DNA from: Teredinibacter purpureus | Lineage (GTDB): Bacteria > Pseudomonadota > Gammaproteobacteria > Pseudomonadales > Cellvibrionaceae | Reading direction: 5' to 3' | Length of the DNA: 64,000 nt | Assembly: GCF_014217335.1 (NCBI RefSeq) | Contig: NZ_CP060092.1 | Location: 4,309,501-4,373,500 of the forward strand | In this document: positions 1 to 10,446 of the stretch, in pieces | How positions within the stretch are numbered: position 1 is the first letter of the stretch | How the letters are laid out: every line of letters begins with the position of its first letter | Program-made: the position numbers and the translations under genes | Notes under the pieces: model-generated | Databases searched by the model: none | Told to the model about the DNA's origin: nothing | The model's input: the letters and a program-made list of their open reading frames with translations, nothing else

Positions 1-383
1 GGGCTAACGTAATGCGCGGTAAGAACACCCGCCTTACGGAGTTTTTCTTCCAGTGTTAGATTAAAGTCCGGCGCGTCTACGCCAACAAAGATATCAGGTG
101 GGTTTTGAATAAAATGTTGACACAGCTGTTTTCGGATCGACAACAATTCAGGTAGTCGTTTTAATGGATCGATTAAGCCCATAACGGCGAGTCGTTCCAT
201 ATCATGTAACGATTTAAAGCCGAGAGCGGTCATGCGCGGGCCACCTACACCCTCAAAAATACAATTCGGGTAACGACGCTGCAACTCTGCCATCAAACCC
301 GCGCCTAATATATCGCCAGATGTCTCACCAACAACAATCCCTACACGTGTTAGTAAAGAGTTACCGCCAACCGCCTTACTCAT
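1..383 (-). CDS. lpxB: Lipid-A-disaccharide synthase LpxB, N-terminal part
   Basis: Glycosyltransferase that joins UDP-diacylglucosamine to lipid X to form lipid A disaccharide at the inner face of the cytoplasmic membrane. Only the first 127 codons are inside the window; the family is about 380 residues, so the gene runs off the left edge. The ATG at 383-381 shares a base with the lpxA stop (TGATG), typical of tight translational coupling. The visible protein contains the family motif GETSGD near residue 20 and a GVDAPDFN segment further on, both expected for LpxB. It is the last visible gene of the minus-strand Bam/Lpx cluster. Identification rests on motif, reading frame and position immediately after lpxA. 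Confidence 0.93.
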   Translation of the reverse strand, partial: MSKAVGGNSLLTRVGIVVGETSGDILGAGLMAELQRRYPNCIFEGVGGPRMTALGFKSLHDMERLAVMGLIDPLKRLPELLSIRKQLCQHFIQNPPDIFVGVDAPDFNLTLEEKLRKAGVLTAHYVS

Positions 384-1165
384 CAACGAACAATTCCACG
401 AGTAGAATTTTTAAGCGAATCAATCAAACGATTAAGGCAAGGCACTTCATTCGCCATAATTTCAAGCTCCTCAATTGCCTTTTCAAGCGTAAGCCCACGG
501 CGATAAATAACTTTAAACGCCTTGCTCAACGCGGATATTTCCGCTTTATCAAAACCTCGACGCTTCAAACCTTCCATATTGATACTACGTGCAGCGGCTG
601 GCGCACCGGCAACCATCATGTAAGCGGGAATATCTTTACCCACGGCGCTGCCCATTCCGGTAAAACCATAGGCGCCAATACGGCAAAATTGATGGACTAG
701 AGTATAGCCACTAAGAATTGCGTAATCATCAACGATAACGTGCCCCGCCAACGCGGAATTATTCACCAAAATACAATGATTACCTATTACGCTATCGTGA
801 CCAATATGCACGTAAGCCATAATTAAGTTATCGTGTCCAATAACGGTTTCACTACGGTCTTGTACGGTACCGCGGTGAATCGTTACTCCTTCTCGTATAA
901 TATTATTGTCACCAATAATTAAACGAGTCGGCTCACCGTTGTACTTTAGATCCGGGGTAGATTCTCCAACACTCGAAAATTGGAATATTTGGTTGTTTTT
1001 TCCAATTTCCGTTGGCCCCTTAAGTACCACATGAGACGCTATTACTGTTCCTTCGCCTACGACAACATCTGGTCCAATCGTTGTCCAAGGACCGACCGAG
1101 ACCCCTGTGGCCAACTGTGCTGAGGGATCAATAATCGCTTGTGGGTGTATTAAAGGCTCAGACAT
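383..1165 (-). CDS. lpxA: UDP-N-acetylglucosamine O-acyltransferase LpxA
   Basis: First enzyme of lipid A synthesis: transfers a hydroxyacyl chain from acyl-ACP to UDP-GlcNAc in the cytoplasm. The 260-residue length is normal. The N-terminal two thirds is a left-handed parallel beta helix of hexapeptide repeats (patterns such as VSVGPW, VVVGEG, NIIREG). The catalytic histidine is expected at H123 in the HIGHDSVIG stretch, and the helical C-terminal domain follows. It lies between fabZ (28 bases upstream) and lpxB (one-base overlap), the usual order lpxD-fabZ-lpxA-lpxB. fabZ and lpxA compete for the same hydroxyacyl-ACP pool, so their co-transcription makes metabolic sense (known for the pathway). 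Confidence 0.97.
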   Translation of the reverse strand: MSEPLIHPQAIIDPSAQLATGVSVGPWTTIGPDVVVGEGTVIASHVVLKGPTEIGKNNQIFQFSSVGESTPDLKYNGEPTRLIIGDNNIIREGVTIHRGTVQDRSETVIGHDNLIMAYVHIGHDSVIGNHCILVNNSALAGHVIVDDYAILSGYTLVHQFCRIGAYGFTGMGSAVGKDIPAYMMVAGAPAAARSINMEGLKRRGFDKAEISALSKAFKVIYRRGLTLEKAIEELEIMANEVPCLNRLIDSLKNSTRGIVR

Positions 1166-1193
1166 AACTGAATTTCCGAAGGTTTATTTCAGT

Positions 1194-1634
1194 TTAACCA
1201 ACAGCCCGATCGGCACACATAATGATGGCATTCGTCACTAACTTACCTTCAACTTTCGCTGAACACTCGAACTTCCATATGCCACGTTTCACAGACATAA
1301 CCTTCGCCTCAAAATACACCTGATCACCTGGTACTACTTGTCGCTTAAAACGAACTTTATCAATACCCGCGAAAAGATAAAGAGAGCCCTCATCCGGAGT
1401 TTTATTCATGGTTTTAAAACCTAAAACACCGCAAGCCTGCGCCATAGCCTCAACTAACATCACACCAGGAAATACCGGGAAATGAGGGAAGTGACCTTGA
1501 AAAACCTCTTCATTAATGGAAATGTTTTTATAGGCAACGATTGATTCACCTTCAACCAATTCTACTACACGGTCAATAAGCAAAAATGGGTAGCGATGCG
1601 GTAAGTATTTACGAATTTCTAGTATATCCAACAT
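1194..1634 (-). CDS. fabZ: 3-hydroxyacyl-ACP dehydratase FabZ
   Basis: Dehydrates hydroxyacyl-ACP during fatty-acid elongation. The hot-dog fold signature is clear: [14 protein letters not shown] followed by VEAMAQA, giving catalytic H48 and E62 when numbered from the chosen start. I chose the ATG at 1634. It gives [19 protein letters not shown], the usual FabZ N-terminus, and has a GGGGG Shine-Dalgarno-like run about 8 bases upstream. A longer version starting at 1670 would add 12 residues without family support. Length from 1634 is 146 residues, normal for FabZ. It is part of the Lpx operon. Confidence 0.96.
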   Translation of the reverse strand: MLDILEIRKYLPHRYPFLLIDRVVELVEGESIVAYKNISINEEVFQGHFPHFPVFPGVMLVEAMAQACGVLGFKTMNKTPDEGSLYLFAGIDKVRFKRQVVPGDQVYFEAKVMSVKRGIWKFECSAKVEGKLVTNAIIMCADRAVG

Positions 1635-1747
1635 AGATGAGCCCCCAGTGCTCAGTTCTTTCGAAAACAAGCATAATAAACGAAGGCGCCTCTAGTTAAA
1701 GCCGATCAATTAGCTTTAAGCAGACGCGCCTTGATTGAATTTTATTT

Positions 1748-2776
1748 CTATCGTGTAGAAGCAGCTTTTTCTAAAGCCTTTAATCGCGCCGCCATATCAT
1801 CTAGCTGCGTATATCTAACAGAATTACGGCGCCACTTTCTAACCTCTTGCACTGGCGGAATGGACGCATAGGCACCCGATTCCGTAATACCCTTGGTAAC
1901 AATAGTGCCGCCATGAAAATACGTGTTATCCGCGATATCGATATGTCCGTTAATTGCTACCGCCCCAGCAATTTGGCAGTTTTTTCCTATGGTAGTGCTA
2001 CCGGCGATACCAACACACCCTGCAATAGCAGAACCTTCACCAATTCTAACGCCGTGAGCGATATGCACGAGATTATCAATAATAACGCCATCTTCGATCA
2101 CGGTATCGGTTAATGCCCCACGATCAATCGATGTATTTGAACCGATTTCTACACGATTACCGATCCGCACACCGCCTAGCTGATGGATTTTAACCCATCC
2201 TTTTTGCGTTGGCGCGAAACCAAAGCCATCAGAACCTAGAACAGTGCCGCCATGCACCTTCACGTCGTTACCTAAAAATACACCGGCATAAATAGTCACA
2301 TTGGCATGTAACAGACATCGATCACCTAGTTGACTTCCATCGCCCACAACACAGCCAGCAGAAATTTCCGTACCCGCACCAATTTTGACGTGCTCGCCAA
2401 TAACCGCATTTGGGCCAATGCCGACGGAAGGGTCGATAACGGCACTGTCTGCCACAACTGCTGACGGATGAATACCCGGCCTGATGACATTGCGTCGCTC
2501 GAAAATACGGCTCAGCTTTGCATAAGCCATATAGGGGTCATCCACTAAAAGCTTATTGCCTTCGAACGTGTCAGACTGTGCGGCCTTAACCACCAAAACA
2601 CCTGCGCGACAAGCGGGCAAGTGCTTTGCAAATTTATCTTGAGCTAAAAATGTAAGATGATTCCCCTGCGCAAGCTCGAGCGTTTCTATAGCGCTTACTT
2701 CGTAGGTAGCTTCACCCACCCACTCACAATCGAGAAACTCCGCTAAATACTTGAGTGAAAAAGATTTAACAGCCAT
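1748..2776 (-). CDS. lpxD: UDP-3-O-acylglucosamine N-acyltransferase LpxD
   Basis: Adds the second hydroxyacyl chain in lipid A synthesis. The N-terminal uridine-binding domain (residues 1-100) is followed by many hexapeptide repeats of the left-handed beta helix and a short C-terminal helix containing the RLKALEKA segment. The conserved VHIAHGVRIG stretch holds the catalytic histidine. The start at 2776 (MAVKSFSLKYLAE) is preferred over the ATG three codons upstream because AAGGA lies 8 bases before it, while the upstream ATG directly abuts that Shine-Dalgarno. About 110 bases without a gene separate it from fabZ. It lies downstream of skp, as in most gammaproteobacteria. Confidence 0.96.
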   Translation of the reverse strand: MAVKSFSLKYLAEFLDCEWVGEATYEVSAIETLELAQGNHLTFLAQDKFAKHLPACRAGVLVVKAAQSDTFEGNKLLVDDPYMAYAKLSRIFERRNVIRPGIHPSAVVADSAVIDPSVGIGPNAVIGEHVKIGAGTEISAGCVVGDGSQLGDRCLLHANVTIYAGVFLGNDVKVHGGTVLGSDGFGFAPTQKGWVKIHQLGGVRIGNRVEIGSNTSIDRGALTDTVIEDGVIIDNLVHIAHGVRIGEGSAIAGCVGIAGSTTIGKNCQIAGAVAINGHIDIADNTYFHGGTIVTKGITESGAYASIPPVQEVRKWRRNSVRYTQLDDMAARLKALEKAASTR

Positions 2777-2822
2777 GGAAATCATCCTTAACTCTTATAA
2801 GAATTACCGACTAACGAGTTGT

Positions 2823-3329
2823 TTATAGTGACTTGTCGAGACCAGCGGTTACTTTCGCTGTAATGTCCAATTCAGGCATAACGGTATAAACAGACTGTGG
2901 ACGTAAAACAATATCAATACCATCCGCTTTCATGATGGTATCCAACACGCCTTGCATTTTCGGTTGAAATTCCTGAGCAAGCTTATTGATTACCGCTGCA
3001 TTTTCAGCTTGGATTTTTTTTGCAACCAGCTGTAAGTCGGCCTGAACATATTCCATTTTTTTTCGGTGTGAGGCTACCTGCTCTTGTGACCACGTAATGC
3101 CCTTAGACTCGGACTCTTTAGCCAGCGCTTTTAAATCGGCCTGCAGACTTTCTATTTGAGTCATCATGCGAGCGTAACCGGCGTCGGCTTTAAGCTTCTC
3201 TACGGCTTGCGAAGCAGCTTGGGTGGCCATAATGGCATTTTCATGATTAAAAATGGCAATTTTTCCGGCAAACGCTACGTTTGCGGCGGCCAAGAGTGCA
3301 ACAACAGCGATGATTTTTCTAATAGTCAT
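2823..3329 (-). CDS. skp: Periplasmic chaperone Skp/OmpH
   Basis: Periplasmic chaperone that holds unfolded outer-membrane proteins for delivery to BamA. The first 22 residues form a Sec signal peptide (two Lys/Arg, hydrophobic core, AFA cleavage site). The mature part is rich in Lys, Glu, Gln and Ala with long heptad-like helices, matching the coiled-coil arms of Skp. Length 168 is typical. It lies 25 bases downstream of bamA and upstream of lpxD, the conserved order bamA-skp-lpxD. Sequence conservation in this family is low, so the call depends on size, signal peptide, helix pattern and location. Confidence 0.92.
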   Translation of the reverse strand: MTIRKIIAVVALLAAANVAFAGKIAIFNHENAIMATQAASQAVEKLKADAGYARMMTQIESLQADLKALAKESESKGITWSQEQVASHRKKMEYVQADLQLVAKKIQAENAAVINKLAQEFQPKMQGVLDTIMKADGIDIVLRPQSVYTVMPELDITAKVTAGLDKSL

Positions 3330-3354
3330 AATAGTTTCTCTTGTTTAAAGTTTT

Positions 3355-6063
3355 TTAAAAACCGGTACCAAATGAGAATTGGAAGGCTTCGGTTCTATCA
3401 TTTTCATTTTTATGTAATGGCACAGAGTAGCTAAAGGTCATGGGGCCAAAACCCGAAATCCACGTAAAGCCCAAGCCCGCAGACGAACTTAAGTATTCAG
3501 GTGAAAATTCATGACAATTGAGTCGGCTGTAATCGTCTGGGCGGCAGTACCCCGAGAAGACGTTACCGGCATCCGCAAATGCCACTAATTGCATCGAGCG
3601 CGTATCTTCCAAAAAAGGAATCGGCAGTAAAATTTCTGCGCTAAACTCTGTAATAATATTGCCACCAATAGAGGTTGGGCGACGAGTATCTTTGCTATAC
3701 ATCATTAATTGGCCCGGCTCACACGAAGCCAATACACCACTGGTTAAAGCAGAAGCAGAGGTTGGATCTTCACATAAAATATGGACAGGCATTGCACCCG
3801 TTATTTCTGCCGCCTGAGGGTTGCCATCGCGATTTAAATCGGACCACCCGGTTGGTAAAGGCGCGCCGGTTGTTGACGATGTCGCCGTTCGATATTCCCA
3901 CGCATTAGAACCTCGAGGGCCAAGCGTTGATCGTTCAAACCCTCGAACCGATCCAAAACCACCTGAATAGTAATTTTCGAAAAACGGCAGTTCATCCATA
4001 CTGTTATAGCCATCACCGTAACCCAACTTCGTTTTTAATCGAAGCGTGAAGTTTCGCGATAAGGGGAAATAAATCTGACCATTGTAGGTCATTTTATAAT
4101 ATTCCATTTCGCTACCAGGAATTGTCGCTTCGAAATTTGCCCGCTGGGAGCTACCTCTAGTTGCCAATATACCGCGATTTAAAGTAATTCGGCTCCAGTT
4201 AAACGACAAGGTACCGCTGGAAAACTGACTGCCGTAACGATCGATAAAGCCCGGTAGCACAGGGACAAGCTCGTCATCCGTTATGGCGTAGGTATCAAGA
4301 TCGAACTCTAAAAACGAGTTATTTTCAAAAGGTATTCCATTAGACCCTTGGTACTTAAGTGAAACATTTTCCCAGTCCGACTGCGTAATATAGCTTCCCC
4401 TGGTGTAATCACGAATTTTGGGGCTGCTTATAATTTCTTGTGGTGCGTAGCTTCCCGTATGAATAACTTGGTTGATAAAACCAACACCAAAGCCAACACG
4501 AGACACTTCAGAAATTGGGTAGCCAAAATTCATGTCTATCCCGTAGGCATCGGTACTGTAACTAGACACATTAATTTTTGAATAGTCTCTCGTACGGTAG
4601 TAAGCGCTAAAGCCGCGGCTAACGCCATCGGGAGTAAAATAGGGGTCGGAATAACCATAGTTATACAAGGTTTGGTAGGTGTTTTTGTTAATGCCAAAAC
4701 TAACCTGCTTACCCGTACCCAACCAGTTGTTCTGCTGAACGGTTACACCTAAATTAAGACCCGTTGTTTGCGCATAACCGACACTGGCCTGAATACTGCC
4801 AGATGCTTGTTCTTCTACCGTATATTCGACATCGACTAAATCGTCTGTACCTGGAACATCAACGGTTTCCACTTGGACTTCTTTAAAATAGCCCAACCGC
4901 TCTAGTCGCACCTTTGATTGTTCTATTCGAGCATTAGACGCAGACGAACCTTCCATTTGACGCATTTCACGGCGCAACACTTCGTCGCTCGTTTTCGTAT
5001 TACCGCGGAAGTTAATACGACGAACGTACACCCGAGAGCTCGGGTCGATAAAAAAGGTTACATCGACCGTATGGTCTTCTTGATTCTTCGTGGGTATACC
5101 TTCAACCGTTGCGTTGGTATAGCCCGCGTTCCCCATCATCGTTGTGACGTATTCAGAGGTGTCCGTCATGGATTGCTGAGAAAAAGTTTCCCCTTCACGT
5201 AGGAGTACGACACGCCGAATGCGTGACTCAGGAATAATAGGATCGCCCGCAACATCGATTGACTTAACGGTGTAGATTTCACCCTCATTAATATTAAGGG
5301 TGATGAATACCTGTGTTTTATCGGGACTAATAGAGATTTGCGTAGAAAGCACTTCAAAATCAAGATAACCGCGATCTAGATAGAAGGACTCTAACGTTTC
5401 GATATCACCCGTTAATTTTTCTTTTGCATACTGATCACTACTGGTGAAGAAAGAGTTCCATTCCGTCGATTTTATTTCAAATAACTCGAACAGTTCTTCG
5501 TCAGAATACAGTGAATTACCGACAATATTTAAATGTTTAATACGGGCCGATTTACCTTCATCAACCTGAATATCAATAGCGACCATATTATTCGCTAAGT
5601 CTTCCACTGTAGCTTCCACGGAAGCGCCATAACGCGCTCGGGAGACATACTGTCTTTCAAGTTCTCGCGTTATACCTTGGAGTAGATCGTGCTGAAGAAT
5701 TTCACCTTCACGCAAATCGTTTTCGTCCATCACTTCGGTCAACTGCTCCGTTTTGATGGCTTTATTTCCCTCTATTTCAATCGATTTGATCGAAGGGCGT
5801 TCCTGCAATATAACAATTAACACTCCACCTTCGCGCGCAACTTGAACGCCGGAGAAGAACCCCGTAGCAAATAGAGAGCGAATAATATCCCGCACATTTT
5901 CTCTATCAACCACATCACCCACCTGCACAGGAAGGGCAGCGAATACTGGGCTAGCGGAAACACGCTGCAGTCCCTCGAGACGGATATCATCCACTCGAAA
6001 GTCCTGAGCCATTGTGGGCGCAGCTAACAATAGCAACGCAAAAAGAACCAAGAATCGCTTCAT
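3355..6063 (-). CDS. bamA: Outer membrane protein assembly factor BamA
   Basis: Central pore of the BAM machine that folds beta-barrel proteins into the outer membrane. A signal peptide (MKRFLVLFALLLLAAPTMA) precedes five POTRA domains (roughly residues 20-420) and a 16-strand barrel. The VRGF motif of loop 6 is present near residue 703, and the protein ends in a terminal Phe (SFGTGF), the usual beta signal. The start at 6063 is chosen because the longer reading begins with TTG and would put seven residues before a complete signal peptide. Neither start has a strong Shine-Dalgarno. At 902 residues it is longer than the E. coli protein (about 810). Extra length is visible in a barrel-loop region around 3700-3900 that contains two Cys residues. 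Confidence 0.97.
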   Translation of the reverse strand: MKRFLVLFALLLLAAPTMAQDFRVDDIRLEGLQRVSASPVFAALPVQVGDVVDRENVRDIIRSLFATGFFSGVQVAREGGVLIVILQERPSIKSIEIEGNKAIKTEQLTEVMDENDLREGEILQHDLLQGITRELERQYVSRARYGASVEATVEDLANNMVAIDIQVDEGKSARIKHLNIVGNSLYSDEELFELFEIKSTEWNSFFTSSDQYAKEKLTGDIETLESFYLDRGYLDFEVLSTQISISPDKTQVFITLNINEGEIYTVKSIDVAGDPIIPESRIRRVVLLREGETFSQQSMTDTSEYVTTMMGNAGYTNATVEGIPTKNQEDHTVDVTFFIDPSSRVYVRRINFRGNTKTSDEVLRREMRQMEGSSASNARIEQSKVRLERLGYFKEVQVETVDVPGTDDLVDVEYTVEEQASGSIQASVGYAQTTGLNLGVTVQQNNWLGTGKQVSFGINKNTYQTLYNYGYSDPYFTPDGVSRGFSAYYRTRDYSKINVSSYSTDAYGIDMNFGYPISEVSRVGFGVGFINQVIHTGSYAPQEIISSPKIRDYTRGSYITQSDWENVSLKYQGSNGIPFENNSFLEFDLDTYAITDDELVPVLPGFIDRYGSQFSSGTLSFNWSRITLNRGILATRGSSQRANFEATIPGSEMEYYKMTYNGQIYFPLSRNFTLRLKTKLGYGDGYNSMDELPFFENYYSGGFGSVRGFERSTLGPRGSNAWEYRTATSSTTGAPLPTGWSDLNRDGNPQAAEITGAMPVHILCEDPTSASALTSGVLASCEPGQLMMYSKDTRRPTSIGGNIITEFSAEILLPIPFLEDTRSMQLVAFADAGNVFSGYCRPDDYSRLNCHEFSPEYLSSSAGLGFTWISGFGPMTFSYSVPLHKNENDRTEAFQFSFGTGF

Positions 6064-6150
6064 ACTAGTAGGGTAACTCAACAAGATATCTTCTTATTTG
6101 TTATTAATTAAACGTGCTTATAGCAACTTAAGGGGGCTTCCCTCGAGTCG

Positions 6151-7524
6151 TTATAAGCGCAAGATGTCGTTATAGAACGCAATGACCATAACACCCATTA
6201 ACATAGCCAAACCGGCTTGAAAGCCCATCAACTGTATCTTTTCAGATACAGGGCTGCCTTTCACCCATTCGACAAGACAAAACAGTATATGCCCACCATC
6301 CAGCACAGGGATGGGCAATAGGTTAAATACACCGAGGAGAACGCTAATATAAGCGAGGACGCTGACGAAGGTCCATATTCCGGCCTCCGCAGAATCGCCG
6401 ACAACTTTAGCAATGCCTATCGGGCCACTCAAGTTCTTAGTGGATATTTCACCGAAAATTAATTTCTTCAACGACATAAGAACCGTTGAAATAACGTCCC
6501 CTGTGTTGATCACAGCCTGCTGGAGGCTTCCAAAAACACCATAATGAGACCGACGAATCATTGATTCGGGCCATGTTTCGGAACTCCAACGAATACCCAT
6601 GAGGCCGCGTATAGCACCGCTATCGTCTTTTACCTCTGCCGGTGTAACGAGCAGTGTCTTGGGCTCCATTTGGCCCGCACTATTGACGCGCTCAACCACA
6701 ATTTCCAATTCAACGCCCGCACGCGTCCCTATATAGTCACTCCACTGATCTCCACTTGAGCGTGATAGCCCATCGATGGTGATAACTTTATCTCCCACCT
6801 CAAAACCACCTTTAGCCGCAGGGCTGTCGGGCTGAACCATTTCGACAAACAACAAAACCGATGGACGATAAAAACGCATGCCCAAGCCGCTGATAACATC
6901 AGGTGCAACCTCGCCTTGAAGCCACTTAACGATGGGCGCTCGAGAGACATAAATGAGTTCGGAATCGGGGTATTTTACGTCGAAACTGATGTGTCCCGTT
7001 TCTCCCAACCGGTTTATAAGCTGCATTTCAACATCACGTCGACTCGCAACCGGTTCGTTATCAACGGCAACAATTTCTTGTCCAGCACTTAATCCCGCCA
7101 TATCAGCAATGGACCCGGATTCTATGTCACCCAATACTGGCGACACAGAGACAGCACCCTGCATAGCCAACAGCCAGTAAAATACGATAGCTAAAAGAAA
7201 ATTGGCGAGAGGGCCGGCGGATGCGATGGCGATGCGCTGAGCAACTGTTTTTTGAGTGAACGCGTAGGGCAAGTCATCTTCATCGATGTCGTGTTCACGT
7301 TCGTCTAGCATTTTGACATAACCACCAAGAGGAATGGCAGATATGGCGAATTCAGTTCCGTGTTTATCTTCCCAGCTCACTAAACGCTTACCGAAACCAA
7401 CGGAGAACCGCAAAACTCTAACGCCACAGCGTCGTGCGACATAGAAATGACCATACTCATGTACCGTCACCAATATTGTGATCGCAATCAGAAAATACAA
7501 AACGGTGGTCAATACATCTATCAC
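6151..7524 (-). CDS. rseP: Site-2 intramembrane zinc protease RseP
   Basis: Cleaves the anti-sigma factor RseA within the membrane during the envelope stress response, and clears signal-peptide remnants. The HExxH zinc motif is at residues 22-26 (HEYGH) inside the first membrane segment, and the third ligand motif LDGG is at residues 408-411 near the C-terminal membrane segments. Two PDZ domains fill the periplasmic middle (around 120-300). The start is GTG (7524-7522); starting there yields the family N-terminus. Length 457 is normal. It lies between dxr and bamA, the conserved place that links the sigma-E pathway with outer-membrane assembly. Confidence 0.96.
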   Translation of the reverse strand: MIDVLTTVLYFLIAITILVTVHEYGHFYVARRCGVRVLRFSVGFGKRLVSWEDKHGTEFAISAIPLGGYVKMLDEREHDIDEDDLPYAFTQKTVAQRIAIASAGPLANFLLAIVFYWLLAMQGAVSVSPVLGDIESGSIADMAGLSAGQEIVAVDNEPVASRRDVEMQLINRLGETGHISFDVKYPDSELIYVSRAPIVKWLQGEVAPDVISGLGMRFYRPSVLLFVEMVQPDSPAAKGGFEVGDKVITIDGLSRSSGDQWSDYIGTRAGVELEIVVERVNSAGQMEPKTLLVTPAEVKDDSGAIRGLMGIRWSSETWPESMIRRSHYGVFGSLQQAVINTGDVISTVLMSLKKLIFGEISTKNLSGPIGIAKVVGDSAEAGIWTFVSVLAYISVLLGVFNLLPIPVLDGGHILFCLVEWVKGSPVSEKIQLMGFQAGLAMLMGVMVIAFYNDILRL

Positions 7525-7548
7525 AGAGAAAATCTCGTTTTTTTGTTA

Positions 7549-8727
7549 TTAATTGCTGACACGAGCAATAAAAGCGCGCGCACTTTCGCGTGCGAGATGG
7601 TCTGCATCTTTGACCGCAGCAAGTGAATCTGGTTCGCTTGCGCGCCAAGATTCCAATACCTCGGCAATCACGTCCGCAATTTGAGTAAAACCTAGGCGCC
7701 CATTCAAAAAAGCATCGACGCCAATTTCATTCGCCGCGTTTAAAGCCACTGCGTAGTCCTTCCCTTGCTTCATCGCATCTATCGATAGCCGCAAGCTTGG
7801 GAACCGATCAAAATCCGGCGCAGTGAATTCGAGCGCACCAAGGGTATAAAAGTTCAACGGTTCGACATTCGACTCAATACGCGCCGGCCAACCTAGGCAA
7901 TTCGCTATAGGCGTTCGCATATCCGGCATGCCCATTTGCGCCAAAACAGAGCCATCGGTGTACTCTACCATCGAATGCACAATGCTTTGAGGGTGAATAA
8001 CAATCTCAATATCGCTTGGCTGCGCCTTAAACAACCAACAAGCCTCAATAAACTCCAACCCCTTGTTCATCATCGTGGCGGAATCCACTGAAATTTTTTG
8101 TCCCATCGACCAATTAGGGTGTAAACACGCTTGTTCAGGCGTCTTACCCGCTAGCGCCGCAAGAGGTGTTTGCCGGAAAGGCCCTCCAGAGCCGGTCAAC
8201 AATATTCTGCGTATACCCGCCGCCTGCAACGATTCGTATTGCCTGGGCATACACTGAAAAATAGCGTTATGCTCGCTATCGATAGGCATTAACGCCGCCC
8301 CGTGACGAGAAACAGCGTCGGTAAATAAACGGCCACCCATCACCAGCGATTCTTTGTTCGCCAGTAATACGCGTTTTCCTGCCACTACGGCAGCCATCGT
8401 TGAATCTAGACCTGCCGCACCCACTATGGCAGCCATAACGGTATCCACGTCAGCAGAGGATGCGATCTCAACGAGAGCCTTTGCACCCGACAACACTTCC
8501 GTTTTACTTCCCGCAGCGTGTAATGCAGTCTTTAACCGCAGCGCTGCGTTCTCATCATTTAATACTGCATATTCAGGGTGGAATTCCAAACACTGCGCAA
8601 GCATTCGCGCATCATGCTTATTGGCCCCTAGAGCAAAAATATTATATTTATCAGGATGAGCACGAATAACATCGAGCGTATTCACGCCGATCGAGCCCGT
8701 AGAACCTAATACCGATATCTGTTGCAT
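7549..8727 (-). CDS. dxr: 1-deoxy-D-xylulose 5-phosphate reductoisomerase
   Basis: Second step of the non-mevalonate (MEP) isoprenoid pathway: converts DXP to MEP with NADPH. The N-terminal dinucleotide motif GSTGSIG is at residues 8-14. The metal and substrate site appears as [10 protein letters not shown] and [17 protein letters not shown]. Length 392 is usual. It sits 24 bases upstream of rseP and 3 bases downstream of cdsA, so it is part of the same operon. Its product feeds the undecaprenyl-PP synthase encoded by uppS further up the operon. Confidence 0.97.
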   Translation of the reverse strand: MQQISVLGSTGSIGVNTLDVIRAHPDKYNIFALGANKHDARMLAQCLEFHPEYAVLNDENAALRLKTALHAAGSKTEVLSGAKALVEIASSADVDTVMAAIVGAAGLDSTMAAVVAGKRVLLANKESLVMGGRLFTDAVSRHGAALMPIDSEHNAIFQCMPRQYESLQAAGIRRILLTGSGGPFRQTPLAALAGKTPEQACLHPNWSMGQKISVDSATMMNKGLEFIEACWLFKAQPSDIEIVIHPQSIVHSMVEYTDGSVLAQMGMPDMRTPIANCLGWPARIESNVEPLNFYTLGALEFTAPDFDRFPSLRLSIDAMKQGKDYAVALNAANEIGVDAFLNGRLGFTQIADVIAEVLESWRASEPDSLAAVKDADHLARESARAFIARVSN

Positions 8728-8730
8728 GTG

Positions 8731-9564
8731 CTATACGACCTTCACTGCCCATTGAGTAGACAGTACAGCCAACGCAAATATAGGCGCCGCAGCGACCAAG
8801 CCATCAATACGATCCATAAACCCACCGTGCCCTGGCAACAATGTACCGCTATCTTTCACGCCTTGATGCCGTTTAACCATGCTTTCTACAAGATCACCCA
8901 GCACCGAAACAAACGCGGTGGGCAATAGAATGGCGACGAGTGAGGTCCAATTTCCACCGAAAATAGTGAGATTAGCAATTACCCCTAGCACCAGTACAAA
9001 CACCAAACCACCGGCAACACCTTCCCAGCTTTTACCTGGGCTTACGTTCTTCGCTAATTTCGTTCGGCCAAACGCTCTACCGGTAAAATATGCCCCTATA
9101 TCGGCAGCGGCAACGGTTGCAACCACCATCAATACCAACCAGCTTCCAGCAGGCTCTGCGCGTAAAAACAATAACGCTAACCATGCCGGCACGAGCACAA
9201 AACCGCCCATGAGCAGGCGAACAGGTACGGCACCCCATATAACCGCGCTCGAAGGGTAACCCTGCACCCAAAGCAACGCTACGGCCCACCAAACGGCTGT
9301 AGTAACCAAGAGAGCCTTCAAATGCTGAAGTTGATCGGGCGACTGCAAATACCAGCCAATAAACAAACCGACAAACGCTACAACAGCCGTATATACAGTG
9401 CGTGTAATGGGGCTTTTAAGCCCTGCAAGTGCCGCCCACTCCCATGCCGCTAGACTAACGACAACACCCGCTAGGATTGCAAAATGCAGCCATGTTCCTA
9501 TAAACAGAACCGCCAAAAATGGCACCACTAAGGCAACCGCGGTGATAAATCGTTGTTTAAGCAC
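8731..9564 (-). CDS. cdsA: Phosphatidate cytidylyltransferase CdsA
   Basis: Makes CDP-diacylglycerol from phosphatidic acid and CTP in the inner membrane, the branch point of phospholipid synthesis. The full family signature is visible near the C-terminus: VKRHQGVKDSGTLLPGHGG followed by FMDRIDG. About eight membrane helices fill the rest. I place the start at the GTG at 9564-9562. It gives (M)LKQRFITAVALVVPF, matches the family N-terminus, and has GAGG six bases upstream. It also overlaps the uppS stop by 8 bases, so translation is coupled. A longer reading from 9633 would overlap uppS by 77 bases and is rejected. Length 277 residues. Confidence 0.95.
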   Translation of the reverse strand: MLKQRFITAVALVVPFLAVLFIGTWLHFAILAGVVVSLAAWEWAALAGLKSPITRTVYTAVVAFVGLFIGWYLQSPDQLQHLKALLVTTAVWWAVALLWVQGYPSSAVIWGAVPVRLLMGGFVLVPAWLALLFLRAEPAGSWLVLMVVATVAAADIGAYFTGRAFGRTKLAKNVSPGKSWEGVAGGLVFVLVLGVIANLTIFGGNWTSLVAILLPTAFVSVLGDLVESMVKRHQGVKDSGTLLPGHGGFMDRIDGLVAAAPIFALAVLSTQWAVKVV

Positions 9565-10309
9565 GAGTAGCCTCGTTTTTAAGTTGATCGCCCGTTTTGC
9601 CAAAACGGCGCTGACGACTAAAGTAATCATCAACCGCTGCCCTTAACGCAACACCGTCAAATTCAGGCCAAAGCAATTCAGAAAAATAAAGTTCGGCATA
9701 GGCCGCCTGCCACAACAAGAAGTTGCTGATGCGCTGCTCGCCGCCGGTACGAATAAGTAAATCTAGAGGAGGAAGTGAAGCTGTACTGACATGCTCGGAA
9801 AGGCTTGCCTCAGTTATATCTGTGATGGCCATTTGGCCCATGACAACTTTCTGCGCAAGTATTTGTGCCGATTGGGCAATATCCCAACAACCGCCATAAT
9901 CGGCCGCTATCACCAGCGTTGAATCACCGCTGTCGGCAATCCTTTCCGCTTCATCAATAGCCTTAAGTAGTTTTTTATCAAACCGAGAACGATTGCCGAT
10001 AACTTTCAAGGCCACGCCCTCATCAGCTAGCTTTCTAGCCTCTTTTTTGAGGTAGCTATAAAACAACCCCATTAAGGCTTCTACCTCAATGGGCGGTCGA
10101 CGCCAATTTTCACTACTAAAAGCAAACAACGTAAGCGCTTCCACGCCCTGCTCGCGACACGCACTCAACACATCGCGAATACGTTCTACGCCCGCTTTAT
10201 GCCCAGCGATCCCAGAGCGGCCCTGTAGTTTAGCCCAACGGTTATTGCCGTCCATAATAATGGCGACGTGGCGGAGAGGGTGCGAATTCACATTATCGGT
10301 AACTATCAT
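9557..10309 (-). CDS. uppS: Undecaprenyl diphosphate synthase (cis-prenyltransferase)
   Basis: Condenses isopentenyl-PP units onto farnesyl-PP to make C55-PP, the lipid carrier for peptidoglycan and O-antigen. The N-terminal signature RHVAIIMDGNNRWAK (catalytic Asp in MDGN) and the downstream TLFAFSSENWRRP are diagnostic. Near the C-terminus DLLIRTGGEQRISNFLLWQ is the conserved IPP-binding segment. Length 250 is normal. It overlaps cdsA by 8 bases; a 137-base gap separates it from frr upstream. Confidence 0.97.
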   Translation of the reverse strand: MIVTDNVNSHPLRHVAIIMDGNNRWAKLQGRSGIAGHKAGVERIRDVLSACREQGVEALTLFAFSSENWRRPPIEVEALMGLFYSYLKKEARKLADEGVALKVIGNRSRFDKKLLKAIDEAERIADSGDSTLVIAADYGGCWDIAQSAQILAQKVVMGQMAITDITEASLSEHVSTASLPPLDLLIRTGGEQRISNFLLWQAAYAELYFSELLWPEFDGVALRAAVDDYFSRQRRFGKTGDQLKNEATRA

Positions 10310-10446
10310 AACTATGCGGTAAAGCGGCTAACAAATGGCCTACAAACAGAATCAAACGCAAGGGCTGCCGCGCTGACGGAAGGGGCTTGCATTCGACTCA
10401 CTGTAGATTCCCGCTCACGCAGGAATAAGGACCTAGTAGGCACGTT